Shown: positions 1-7,930, counted from the first letter of the stretch. The stretch is 64,000 nt of DNA from Pectobacterium peruviense (GCF_002847345.1 NZ_LXFV01000019.1:48289-112288); one strand, 5' to 3'. The notes: generated by a model from the letters alone, not told the origin. Made by a program: numbers and translations.

Positions 1-49
1 ACTAACCTCAATTTATACGCCATCATTATCGGATAAAAAAACGTATAAT

Positions 50-63
50 CTGATACACATCAA
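50..63. promoter_or_regulatory. FNR-like binding site
   Basis: CTGATACACATCAA matches the FNR/CRP-family anaerobic consensus TTGATNNNNATCAA at 9 of 10 defined positions. It lies about 370 bp upstream of the likely start of the iron-sulfur protein gene, far for a classical class II site, so it could also serve a gene left of the window. Confidence 0.55.
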
Positions 64-176
64 TTATTCACTATCATCGCAAACGGAAAAAATAAAACAA
101 CAAACCACTACAATGGAAACGCTGCCTCCTAAAAATCACCCTTCTAAGAAATAAATAAAAAGCCAATTGAATAGCA

Positions 177-204
177 TATATAACAAATCGAAGTTTGTTA
201 TATA
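177..204. promoter_or_regulatory. perfect 11-bp inverted repeat (operator or hairpin)
   Basis: TATATAACAAA and its exact reverse complement are separated by 6 nt. It is very AT-rich and has no downstream T-tract, so it reads better as an operator for a dimeric regulator than as a terminator. The regulator is unknown. Confidence 0.45.
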
Positions 205-432
205 GGAAACTACAAAAAAACAAATGTGACCAAACGCACACTTAGCCTTTTATTGCCATGCTCCAATAAAACCACAATAAAAACGTGGCCTATTCATTAT
301 TTCCATCGTAATTATGGGTCACTCTTTTCTATTAGCATCACACTGCGAACGATTAACATTATTATTGGGTTAATAATGTCTATGACAGATAGGGGTTCGC
401 ACGGCTATCACCTCAATGTGAAGATTTATGAT

Positions 433-1131
433 ATGGAAGAGTTATCTCGCCGTCGTTTTATTGCCTATATGGGAAGTGCGATTGCCGTTAGTGGAAATAT
501 CGGTCTCGCACAAGCGAAAAATGAGCCAGAAAAAACGCAGGGTAAATTAGCTGTTAAATATGGCTTATTGCATAACGAAATGCGTTGTATCGGATGCAAA
601 GCCTGTATCAAGGCCTGCAAAGAGACGAATAACGTCCCTGACGGCGTAACCCGGCTGGACATACTGCAAACCGTCGACATTCCCGCCGTCGAGAAAACGC
701 GTGCCATCAAGCAATTTTTCCGTAAGTCCTGCCAGCACTGTGAGAATCCGCCCTGCGTTGCCGTCTGCCCAACGGGCGCATCCTTCAAAGATGCGCTCAC
801 TGGCATTGTCGACGTCAACGATAAGCGCTGCGTAGGCTGCCGCTACTGTATTGCCGCGTGCCCTTACCATGTGCGTTTCATCAACCCCGTCACGAAAACG
901 GCAGACAAATGCAATTTTTGTCGGGAAAGCAATCTGGCAGCAGGGAAGCAGCCCGCCTGCGTAGAAATCTGCCCCACTAAAGCGTTGGTATTTGGCGATC
1001 TCAACGACCCTGAAAGCAACATTTCCAAGATGATCGAGAGCAACGCGACCTACCGCTCCAAGGTTTATCTGGGCACCGAGCCTCAACTCTATCGTATTCC
1101 TGGGAAACGAGGAGCAATCGACAATGCATAA
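433..1131 (+). CDS. NrfC-like Tat-exported 4x[4Fe-4S] ferredoxin subunit
   Basis: Likely the periplasmic electron-transfer subunit that takes electrons from the NrfD-like membrane protein encoded next. I chose the ATG at 433 because the product then begins with a twin-arginine signal (SRRRFI at residues 5-10, then a hydrophobic stretch ending near AQA), as in E. coli NrfC. The mature part carries four Cys clusters of bacterial ferredoxin type (CIGCKACIKAC, CQHCENPPCVAVC, CVGCRYCIAAC, and a final CNFC with CVEIC), and the overall sequence follows NrfC closely. It overlaps the next gene by 8 bp. No cytochrome c nitrite reductase gene (nrfA/nrfB) is nearby, so the role is probably not nitrite reduction. 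The name nrfC would mislead; NrfC-like is safer. Confidence 0.85.
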   Translation: MEELSRRRFIAYMGSAIAVSGNIGLAQAKNEPEKTQGKLAVKYGLLHNEMRCIGCKACIKACKETNNVPDGVTRLDILQTVDIPAVEKTRAIKQFFRKSCQHCENPPCVAVCPTGASFKDALTGIVDVNDKRCVGCRYCIAACPYHVRFINPVTKTADKCNFCRESNLAAGKQPACVEICPTKALVFGDLNDPESNISKMIESNATYRSKVYLGTEPQLYRIPGKRGAIDNA

Positions 1132-2086
1132 TGCCTTCACGTTCGACACGCTGGTCTGGGATTGGCCCATCGCCGTTTACCTTCTTCTGGTCGGCATTTC
1201 GGCGGGGATGGTGTCGCTGTCTCTGCTCCTCAGGCACTACGTTCCCACCGAATACCACGGCAGTAATCGCATGATCAAAGCCACGGCCATCGTGGCACCG
1301 CTCGCCGTGATCCTCGGGCTGGTGATTCTGATTTTTCATCTGACTAAACCGCTGACCTTTTGGTATTTGATGGTTTTTTACAATCCCACCTCCATCATGT
1401 CGCTTGGCGTGATGCTCTTTCAGGTGTATTTCGTCGTGATGCTGTTATGGCTCATTACGCTTTATCATGACGTATGGCTGACCCAGCTTGAGACCGTCTG
1501 GCACCGTCCCGCGCTGGCTGCACGAGTACGTAGGCTGACGGCGATTATCGTTAAAAATGCCGCGATAATTGAAAATCTGCTGCTGGTACTTGCCGTCCTG
1601 CTCGGCTGCTATACCGGTTTCCTGTTATCCGCGCTGAAATCGTTCCCGTTGCTGAACAACCCCGTTCTGCCCGTCCTGTTTTTAGTATCAGGTACGACAT
1701 CCGGTATTGCCGTCATGCTGCTGGCCAGCGCGTGGGGGCATCAGGCATCAGGGAATTCACGCTCCCTGCATTTCATCCATCGTGTGGAAACTCCGGTGGT
1801 GTATGCCGAACTGTTCCTTCTGCTGGCATTTTTTGTCGGGCTGCTGCTTGGCGGCGGGCAAAAAGTTGTCGCTGCCCAGACCGCGCTGTCAGGCTTCTGG
1901 GGAGGCGTATTCTGGATTGGCATTATCGGCATCGGCATTGTAATCCCCTCGATTATCAATCGGGTACGCAAACCCTCTACCCATTCCGGCAAAGGGCAAG
2001 TGATTACCTTAGCCGTCATGAGCCTGTTCGGCGTGTTCCTGCTACGACTGTTCGTGCTTTATGCCGGACAAATGACGGTGGCCTAA
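1124..2086 (+). CDS. NrfD-like quinol-oxidising membrane subunit
   Basis: A 320-residue polytopic inner-membrane protein of the NrfD/PsrC family. Members oxidise (mena)quinol and pass electrons to a partner NrfC-type iron-sulfur protein. The sequence follows E. coli NrfD along its length, from FDTLVWDWPIAVYL near the N-terminus to LRLFVLYAGQMTVA at the end, with eight or so hydrophobic segments. The start overlaps the nrfC-like gene by 8 bp behind a clear GAGGAG ribosome site, indicating translational coupling. Its stop abuts the ATG of the MFS gene (TAAATG). It probably anchors the periplasmic chain that ends in the FAD reductase encoded at 3987-5516. Confidence 0.85.
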   Translation: MHNAFTFDTLVWDWPIAVYLLLVGISAGMVSLSLLLRHYVPTEYHGSNRMIKATAIVAPLAVILGLVILIFHLTKPLTFWYLMVFYNPTSIMSLGVMLFQVYFVVMLLWLITLYHDVWLTQLETVWHRPALAARVRRLTAIIVKNAAIIENLLLVLAVLLGCYTGFLLSALKSFPLLNNPVLPVLFLVSGTTSGIAVMLLASAWGHQASGNSRSLHFIHRVETPVVYAELFLLLAFFVGLLLGGGQKVVAAQTALSGFWGGVFWIGIIGIGIVIPSIINRVRKPSTHSGKGQVITLAVMSLFGVFLLRLFVLYAGQMTVA

Positions 2087-3463
2087 ATGAATACGTCATG
2101 GGTCTTATTCTGGATTGCTTCCGCCACCTTTTTCATGCAATCCCTGGATACCACCATGGTGTATATCGCCATTCCGGCTATCGCACAGTCGCTGCATCAG
2201 CCGGTATTGCATATGGAAACGATCGTGATTTCTTATATTGTCACGGTCGTCGCGTTTACGCCGGCCAATAGCTGGCTGGCGGAACGACTCGGAGAAAGGA
2301 AAACCTACCAGATAGCGATTGCCATTTTCACGCTCGGCTCGCTGCTGTGCATGACGGCTACCACACTCGGCAGTTTAAGCGTTTACCGCTTTATTCAAGG
2401 CATCGGCGGTGCGCTCATGCTGCCCATCATCAGAACCGTTATACTGCGTACCACCCCGCAGAGCCTGAAATTACGCTTTCTTAATCGGGTGACCTTGCTA
2501 GGGTTACTCGGCACCCTAATCGGCCCCGTGTTCGGTAATATTTTGGTTAGCTTTCTTTCCTGGCAGGCTATTTTTCTCGTTAATATTCCGCTGGCTTTCG
2601 TCTGCTTTTTTCTGGCAACCAAATATATTCCTGTTGCGACGATTAAAGAGACGTCACGCACCGGTGCCTATCAAGTCGCCTTTCCCATTTTGATGCTATT
2701 CCTTGTGGCCTTCATGTTAACCACCGCCACAAGAAATATACTGCCAACGTTCGTCATGTTATTCCTATCTTGCAGCACGCTGGGTTTGGTTTTTATTTAT
2801 TACCGGCAACATCTCATTGCAGAGACCGCATTATTCCCTCGCGCCCTGTTTGGCATCAGAACCTTTTCTATCGGCATTATTGGCGGCATTGTGACGCGAA
2901 CGCTACTGGCATCAATACCCGTCGTGCTCTCACTCATGCTGCAAACGACGCTGGCCTGTAAACCCGCAGAAACCAGCCTGATTCTGCTGCTCTTTTCCAG
3001 TGGTGCATTGCTGTCAAAGTTGCTGTTCGAGCCACTGGTCAAGCGTATCGGCTACCGGCGGCTGTTGATGCTGACGACCGGTATCACATCGCTGTGCGTG
3101 CTTGCCTTGAGTGTCGCCGTGCAAGAGAGATCGATGCATCTCATCGGTATTATCGCCATGCTCTTAGGTGTGCTGATTTCGACGTTATATTCAGCGGAAA
3201 GTACGCTGGCCTTCAGTAATCTGAATAACAGTACATACCACAGCGGTAATAACCTGTTAACCATTAGCCAACTGCTTTCCGTCATGCTCAGTATGACGCT
3301 GACGTTCCCGATATTACGCTTTCTTTCTCAGTTCGAAATCGCTCTCAATCTTAACCATTTCAGCCTGTTATTTTTATTACTCGGCATTGGGTTACCAATT
3401 TGCTGCCTGATATTCAGGCCCCTCAATAACGACGACGGCTATCACTTTATTCATGGGAGATAA
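2087..3463 (+). CDS. MFS transporter, DHA2 (14-TM drug:H+ antiporter-like)
   Basis: A 458-residue major facilitator with the DHA2-type first-helix motif SLDTTMVYIAIPAI and a GERKTYQ loop between helices 2 and 3, resembling EmrB-type exporters. The ATG directly follows the TAA of the NrfD-like gene, and the next gene starts 65 bp downstream, so it is embedded in the respiratory operon. Its position suggests it imports the electron acceptor, exports the reduced product, or removes a toxic substrate. DHA2 families are mostly exporters; direction and substrate cannot be read from sequence. A typical partner EmrA-like adaptor is absent. Confidence 0.8.
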   Translation: MNTSWVLFWIASATFFMQSLDTTMVYIAIPAIAQSLHQPVLHMETIVISYIVTVVAFTPANSWLAERLGERKTYQIAIAIFTLGSLLCMTATTLGSLSVYRFIQGIGGALMLPIIRTVILRTTPQSLKLRFLNRVTLLGLLGTLIGPVFGNILVSFLSWQAIFLVNIPLAFVCFFLATKYIPVATIKETSRTGAYQVAFPILMLFLVAFMLTTATRNILPTFVMLFLSCSTLGLVFIYYRQHLIAETALFPRALFGIRTFSIGIIGGIVTRTLLASIPVVLSLMLQTTLACKPAETSLILLLFSSGALLSKLLFEPLVKRIGYRRLLMLTTGITSLCVLALSVAVQERSMHLIGIIAMLLGVLISTLYSAESTLAFSNLNNSTYHSGNNLLTISQLLSVMLSMTLTFPILRFLSQFEIALNLNHFSLLFLLLGIGLPICCLIFRPLNNDDGYHFIHGR

Positions 3464-3528
3464 CTTTATTTATGGGAGATAACGTAGTTATTCACCGTAT
3501 TCATTCAAAAACTAATGGAACTATTGAT

Positions 3529-3876
3529 ATGAAAATATGCTCAGGAATCCTTCCACTTTGTTTGTTCTTCGTAATGGGAACCGCAGTCGCACAAGACGGA
3601 AATTTTAAAGCCGGCACCTACTCTGCCGCCAGACAGGGTATCGGCGGCGATGTCACCGTCACGCTCGATATCGATGCGCAGGGGAAAGTCCTCAAATCGA
3701 CGATTGATGCCCCAGAAGAGACGCCCGAAGTCGGCGGGGAAGCGGCAATTGAACTCGCAAAAACCATGACCGAAAAGCAGAGCATACAGGTTGATGGCGT
3801 GTCGGGTGCCACGATGACCAGTGGTGCGGTGCATGAAGCGGCGGAAGATGCGTACTCGCAGGCTAAAGCGAATTAA
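3529..3876 (+). CDS. small secreted FMN_bind domain protein
   Basis: A 115-residue protein with a Sec signal peptide (MKICSG... ending VAQ near residue 22) and a single FMN_bind domain. The motif DGVSGATMTSGA at residues 89-100 matches the ApbE flavinylation site, with Thr95 as the probable residue carrying FMN by a phosphoester bond. I start at the ATG at 3529, which has GGAA upstream and gives a clean signal peptide; an earlier in-frame ATG at 3472 would add 19 residues before it. In urocanate and fumarate reductases of Shewanella type this domain is fused to, or works with, the FAD domain; here it is separate. No apbE gene is visible in the window. Confidence 0.85.
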   Translation: MKICSGILPLCLFFVMGTAVAQDGNFKAGTYSAARQGIGGDVTVTLDIDAQGKVLKSTIDAPEETPEVGGEAAIELAKTMTEKQSIQVDGVSGATMTSGAVHEAAEDAYSQAKAN

Positions 3877-3986
3877 TCCCGCTGGGTTCTCCACGTGCGA
3901 CGCTCTACATGCGCGAAACACGGCAGTGGGAACGCGGCGGTAACACACCGTGTTGTAAAAATATTAATAACATCAAGGAAAACATC

Positions 3987-5516
3987 ATGAAACGCTTCAG
4001 AAAAAGTGTACTCGCGACGCTCTGCCTCTCGATGATGAGCTGGTCTACCGCACAGGCGGCGGATGCAGCAAAGCCGGAAATCCCGAAAAGTGCCGATATC
4101 GTTATTATCGGTGCCGGCGCGGCTGGCACCTCGGCAACCATGGCCTCCGCAGAAAAAGGGGCGAAAATCGTCTTACTGGAAAAACAGCCGATTGTCGGTG
4201 GCACAGGTAACTTTGCCGAAGGCATCTTCGCCGCCAACAGCAGCATGCAGAAACGTCAGGGGATTATAGTGACGCCTGATATGGCGTTTAAAACCATCAT
4301 GGATTACAGCCACTGGATGGCAAATCCCTTCGTGGTTCGCGCCTTCGTGAACCGCTCGGCGGACACGATTGAGTGGGTGAAATCAAAAGGCATCAAGTTT
4401 GAATACATCGGCCCCGGCGGCCCCGGCGGGATGTTGACCTGGCATGTGATCGACGGCCCCGGCCACGGACGCCACCTGATTAAGACATTCCACGAGCAGT
4501 TTAAAAGTATGGATGTCACCACGCTGGTGAAAACAGCGGGTAAAGATCTGGTCGTAAAAGACGGCAAAGTCACGGGCGTCATCGCACAAGATAGCGATGG
4601 CAACACTTTCCAGATAGACGCCAAGGCCGTCATCATCGCCACTGGCGGCTACGCCAACAATAAAGAGATGCTGCAAAAATACGCCGCTTTCCCCGACACC
4701 ATTATGGTTGGCAACGTCGGTAAAGACGGTGACGGGATTAATATGGCCTGGAAAGCCGGTGCTAAACCGGACGGTCTGGGTCTGCTGCAAGCCTATCGTC
4801 CCGGCCTGCCAGACTATGCGCCTAACTCTCACCTGCTAGCCGCTGCACGTCAGCCCTATCTCTGGATTGATCAACACGGCCGCCGCTTTACCGATGAATC
4901 CAACGTCATCATCTGGCCACACTCCGGTAACGCGCTGTCAAAAGCAGGCGGCATTATGTACTCCATTTTTGACGAGGCATCCCGTAAGCATTACGTCGAA
5001 GATGGCATTGATGTGCCGATTGGCGAATGGGTTATCGCCAATACCAAGCTGACTAAATTCGATAGCGAATTTACGAAGGAAAGTCAGAAAAATCGCGGCT
5101 TCGTCTTCAAATCTGCCACCGTTGACGGACTGGCGAAAGAGATGGGCGTTGATGCCAGCGTGCTGAAAAATACACTGGAAGAAAATAACAAGTTTGCGAC
5201 GCAAAAACGGGATGACGTGTTCAACAAAAACATGGATTACCTGCGTCCAATAAAAACCGGTCCGTTCTATGCGGTGAGAATGCAACCCGCCGCGCTGGGC
5301 ACCTTGGGTGGCGTGAAGATCGACGAGAAAATGCAGGCGATAGATAAATCCGGTGAGGTCATTCCGGGCCTGTACGTCACAGGTAATGATGCCGCTGGCA
5401 TGTATGGCGACACCTATGACCTGCTGTTAGGCGGCGGCACGTTTGGCTTTGCGCTAAATTCGGGTCGAATTGCAGCAGAAAGTGCCCTTGATTATATGAA
5501 GTTCAGCAAGAAATAA
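3987..5516 (+). CDS. periplasmic FAD-dependent reductase, flavocytochrome c/urocanate reductase-like, no heme
   Basis: A 509-residue FAD_binding_2 family protein with a Sec signal peptide (cleavage near AQA, residue 24), Rossmann motif GAGAAG at residues 42-47, and the C-terminal GLYVTGN and GGGTFGFALNSGR regions typical of fumarate-reductase-like flavoproteins. There is no CxxCH, so no c-heme; electrons probably come from the FMN_bind protein encoded just upstream. The usual HHTMGG segment reads LGTLGG here, and I cannot find the Arg that protonates fumarate in its usual context, so a fumarate reductase call is not supported. The ATG at 3987 has AAGGA upstream; an earlier in-frame ATG at 3909 would precede the signal peptide by 26 residues. 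Substrate unknown. Confidence 0.8.
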   Translation: MKRFRKSVLATLCLSMMSWSTAQAADAAKPEIPKSADIVIIGAGAAGTSATMASAEKGAKIVLLEKQPIVGGTGNFAEGIFAANSSMQKRQGIIVTPDMAFKTIMDYSHWMANPFVVRAFVNRSADTIEWVKSKGIKFEYIGPGGPGGMLTWHVIDGPGHGRHLIKTFHEQFKSMDVTTLVKTAGKDLVVKDGKVTGVIAQDSDGNTFQIDAKAVIIATGGYANNKEMLQKYAAFPDTIMVGNVGKDGDGINMAWKAGAKPDGLGLLQAYRPGLPDYAPNSHLLAAARQPYLWIDQHGRRFTDESNVIIWPHSGNALSKAGGIMYSIFDEASRKHYVEDGIDVPIGEWVIANTKLTKFDSEFTKESQKNRGFVFKSATVDGLAKEMGVDASVLKNTLEENNKFATQKRDDVFNKNMDYLRPIKTGPFYAVRMQPAALGTLGGVKIDEKMQAIDKSGEVIPGLYVTGNDAAGMYGDTYDLLLGGGTFGFALNSGRIAAESALDYMKFSKK

Positions 5517-5531
5517 GCTCGTCTCTTAAGT

Positions 5532-5647
5532 CTACTGCCGTTCGTTTAAGCATCGAGATACACGGGGCGACCACAGGGGTGAGGCGTCCCTGCGGGACCC
5601 CCCCTGTGTTTCCCCTAACAACGGGCTTAAGCGAACAGCATTATGCC
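5532..5647 (+). repeat. interspersed repeat, copy A, about 116 bp with inverted ends
   Basis: Ends are near inverted repeats (TGCCGTTCGTTTAAGC at the left, GCTTAAGCGAACAGCA at the right) and the GC-rich core contains CACGGGGCGACCAC and TCCCTGCGGGA. The reverse complement of 39912-40025 aligns over the whole length, roughly three quarters identical by eye. It is noncoding, sits after the FAD reductase gene, and resembles MITE-like short repeats rather than ERIC. Confidence 0.7.
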
Positions 5648-5743
5648 CTAAGCCAGCCTGTATGCCGATGCGGGCTGGCTATCTATTTAAAAGGAATTCA
5701 CTCAAACACAAACGAAATTCACGGTAAGCGGAATAGCGTTCTC

Positions 5744-6400
5744 TTATCCGGCTTTACGAAACGTCAGATTAAAACGGCATGCATCAGGCATTCCTTCCGG
5801 TAAGGTGCCATTTTTCAGCGGCAGAATACCGTGGAAATAGAGCCGCGATTCACCGCCCCAGACCACCACATCGCCGTGCGTCAGCGGAACGCGCTGTGCT
5901 TTATCGCTACGAGCCATGCCGCCAAACAGGAATGTCGCGCTCAGCCCCAGCGAAACAGACACGATGGGCTGGTGAAAATCCCGTTCGTTTTTATCCTGGT
6001 GCAGAGACATGCGCGTACCGACATCATAGCGGTTGATGAGGCAGGCATCCGGTTCAAAATCAGCAAACCCAGCGTCGCTCGCCGCCTGCTTCGCCAGTCG
6101 GGAAAAGGCCTCCGGCATAGCGGGCCACGCTTCTCCACTTAGAGGATCCTGTGAAGTGTAACGGTAGCCTTGTTCATCCGTCACCCAGCCGAGCGGTCCG
6201 CAGTTACTCATCGCCACCGACATCACAAAGCCGCCCGGCGTGACCATATTACGCAGCGGTGCACGCGCAATGACGGTTTGCAGCGCCGCCAGCAACGCTG
6301 GCGCATCGTCATAGGCGCGACCACGCAAGATCAGCGCACCCGGTGCTAACGTTTCTGTCCAGCGACGCGGTGCTTCATCGGCAAATAAATCAAAATTCAC
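5744..6400 (-). CDS. alkB: AlkB, Fe(II)/2-oxoglutarate-dependent DNA demethylase
   Basis: A 218-residue dioxygenase that oxidatively removes methyl groups such as 1-methyladenine and 3-methylcytosine from DNA. The metal triad is visible as His134-x-Asp136 in SLHQDKNE and His190 in RLYFHGI, and the 2-oxoglutarate-binding Arg residues in ACRFNLTFR at the C-terminus. The start codon is GTG at 6400. In E. coli alkB overlaps the end of ada; here it lies 18 nt behind the Lrp-type regulator gene, and ada is 1.7 kb away. A degenerate copy of this gene's first codons remains behind ada (8068-8098), indicating that the ancestral ada-alkB operon was split. Confidence 0.93.
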   Translation of the reverse strand: MNFDLFADEAPRRWTETLAPGALILRGRAYDDAPALLAALQTVIARAPLRNMVTPGGFVMSVAMSNCGPLGWVTDEQGYRYTSQDPLSGEAWPAMPEAFSRLAKQAASDAGFADFEPDACLINRYDVGTRMSLHQDKNERDFHQPIVSVSLGLSATFLFGGMARSDKAQRVPLTHGDVVVWGGESRLYFHGILPLKNGTLPEGMPDACRFNLTFRKAG

Positions 6401-6418
6401 GGTATTTAGCCTATCTCA

Positions 6419-6874
6419 CTAGGGAACCAACGGTGTCCCGCCAATGTGTTTCATCACAAGCGTAGTCGACGTTTCTGCGACACAAGGTATCCCCTGAAGC
6501 TCGGTAGTGACAAAATCCGCCAGCGTGTCCATGCTCTTTACCCATACTCTCAGCATGTAATCACTTTCTCCTGTCACAAGCATACATTCGGTGACTTCTT
6601 CCATGCCTTTCACCGCGTTAACAAACTCTCGATGCGCTCCAGGATTAGGGCGAGACAATTTAACTGAAATCAGAACACAAATCCCCAGACCAAGTGCACC
6701 AGGATTTAGCTTTACAGAATATCCCTCAATCACCCCAGCCATTTCCATCTGCCGGATACGTCTCCCACAAGGCGTAGGCGAAAGCCCGATGCGTTCTGCC
6801 ACCTCTGCTGTAGTCATTCTGCCGTTGCTGACCAAGGCAGCAAGGATACGACGATCGATAGCGTCTAATTTCAT
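6419..6874 (-). CDS. Lrp/AsnC family transcriptional regulator
   Basis: A 151-residue regulator with the N-terminal winged helix-turn-helix (LDAIDRRILAAL, then TTAEVAERIGLSPTPCGRRIRQME) followed by an AsnC ligand-binding domain (GESDYMLRVWV, TTLVMKHI). It is divergent from the EamA exporter gene at 7076, an arrangement typical of local Lrp-type control of an amino acid or metabolite exporter. A perfect inverted repeat lies between the two genes. The alkB start is only 18 nt downstream, so alkB may now be transcribed from this promoter. Confidence 0.88.
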   Translation of the reverse strand: MKLDAIDRRILAALVSNGRMTTAEVAERIGLSPTPCGRRIRQMEMAGVIEGYSVKLNPGALGLGICVLISVKLSRPNPGAHREFVNAVKGMEEVTECMLVTGESDYMLRVWVKSMDTLADFVTTELQGIPCVAETSTTLVMKHIGGTPLVP

Positions 6875-6968
6875 GCTTAGCCGTTTCCTTCAAAAAAGAA
6901 AATATCTTGCCGCTTTACGTCAATTTAAATGCATTACATGAAGATGTTTGCACACATCCACCATCATG

Positions 6969-7005
6969 TCATTGGTAAAATTTATCGCGCTAACGATACC
7001 AATGA
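6969..7005. promoter_or_regulatory. inverted repeat TCATTGGTA-N19-TACCAATGA, candidate operator
   Basis: Perfect 9-bp arms separated by 19 bp, centred between the divergent Lrp-type regulator and the EamA exporter, about 70 bp upstream of the exporter start. Symmetry and position fit a binding site for the neighbouring regulator. The link is inferred from context only. Confidence 0.5.
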
Positions 7006-7075
7006 TGGCGGCAAAACCGTTTTTCTAAATATTTGCCAACGTGTTCTTTTTTAACTAAGAAATAGCGACACCATA

Positions 7076-7930
7076 ATGAATAAATCCGTTCACCTGCCAT
7101 TACTGGCTGTTTTCGTTTCGCTTATTTCTATCCAGGTGGGGGCTGCTTTTGCCAAAAGTGCCTTTTCCGTGGTGGGACCATTTGGTATGTCGGCGCTAAG
7201 AGTGGGTATCGCCATGCTGTTGCTCGCTGCAGTATTTAAACCCTGGCAATTACGAACGGACAAAAAGGGATGGAAAACTCTCGCCATCTACGGTGTGATG
7301 ATGGGGGCAATGAACATCCTCATCTATATGTCATTCAAATACATTCCCGTGGGCATCGCCATTTCCATTGAAGTATTGGGGCCACTCACCGTTGCAATGC
7401 TCGCTTCGCGCCAAAAATCCGATTTGGTATGGATCAGTTTTGCCATTCTTGGGCTTCTACTACTACCGTTAGGCAGCCAGAATGGTTCCCTAGATCCACG
7501 CGGGATCGCCTACGTCATAGCCGCCGCTTTTTGCTGGGGAATGTATGTACGAGTTGGCAGCAAAGCGGCAGAGTTTGGTAGTCGTGGCGTTGCTATTGGC
7601 ACTGTTTTTGCCTCACTGTTTATCGTACCAATCGGTATTTATCAGAGCGGCTTTGCACTTCTTATTCCCGATATTTTCATGCTCGGTTTTTTGATTGCGA
7701 TTATGTCGAGTGCGCTACCTTTTTTACTGGATATCTATGCGCTGCGCCGCTTATCTAGCAATACCTTTGGAATTCTGATGAGTGCATCGCCCGCCGTCAG
7801 TGCATTATCTGGTTTTTTTATATTGGGAGAAAAACTTAGCTTCGCTCAATCTAGCGGCATACTGGCAATTACCGTTGCCTGTATGGGAGCAACGTATTGT
7901 GCAAAATCAAAGACCGTGAAAAATAAATGA
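7076..7930 (+). CDS. EamA/DMT family exporter (RhtA-like)
   Basis: A 284-residue inner-membrane protein with about ten hydrophobic segments and two EamA repeats, resembling RhtA-type threonine/homoserine exporters (FSVVGPFGMSALRVGIAMLL near the start; ALRRLSSNTFGILMSASPA in the second repeat). It lies divergent from an Lrp-type regulator. Probable role: efflux of an amino acid or related metabolite; the substrate cannot be named. With the regulator it forms a compact two-gene unit lying between alkB and ada. Confidence 0.82.
   Translation: MNKSVHLPLLAVFVSLISIQVGAAFAKSAFSVVGPFGMSALRVGIAMLLLAAVFKPWQLRTDKKGWKTLAIYGVMMGAMNILIYMSFKYIPVGIAISIEVLGPLTVAMLASRQKSDLVWISFAILGLLLLPLGSQNGSLDPRGIAYVIAAAFCWGMYVRVGSKAAEFGSRGVAIGTVFASLFIVPIGIYQSGFALLIPDIFMLGFLIAIMSSALPFLLDIYALRRLSSNTFGILMSASPAVSALSGFFILGEKLSFAQSSGILAITVACMGATYCAKSKTVKNK

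Larger units (their letters stand above)
1..432. promoter_or_regulatory. 5' region of the NrfCD/flavin reductase operon
   Basis: AT-rich stretch without a convincing gene. An open frame runs into the nrfC-like gene from position 226, but its first part has no family-like sequence and the Tat signal begins only at 433, so I treat 226-432 as leader. It holds an FNR-like site (50-63) and a perfect inverted repeat (177-204), listed separately. The long leader would suit regulated anaerobic expression; the promoter itself is not identified. Confidence 0.5.

Noticed and set aside
226..432. N-terminal extension of the NrfC-like gene
   Set aside because: The Tat signal starts at 433, and the extra residues would hide it; no ribosome site supports 226.
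465..1170. Minus-strand open frames over the NrfC-like gene
   Set aside because: They lie antisense to a clear four-cluster ferredoxin and show no family sequence.
433..2086. Nitrite reductase nrfABCD operon
   Set aside because: No multiheme cytochrome genes are nearby; the downstream flavoproteins suggest a different terminal reductase.
3987..5516. Fumarate reductase assignment
   Set aside because: The HHTMGG motif is replaced by LGTLGG, there is no heme motif and the proton-donor Arg is not seen.
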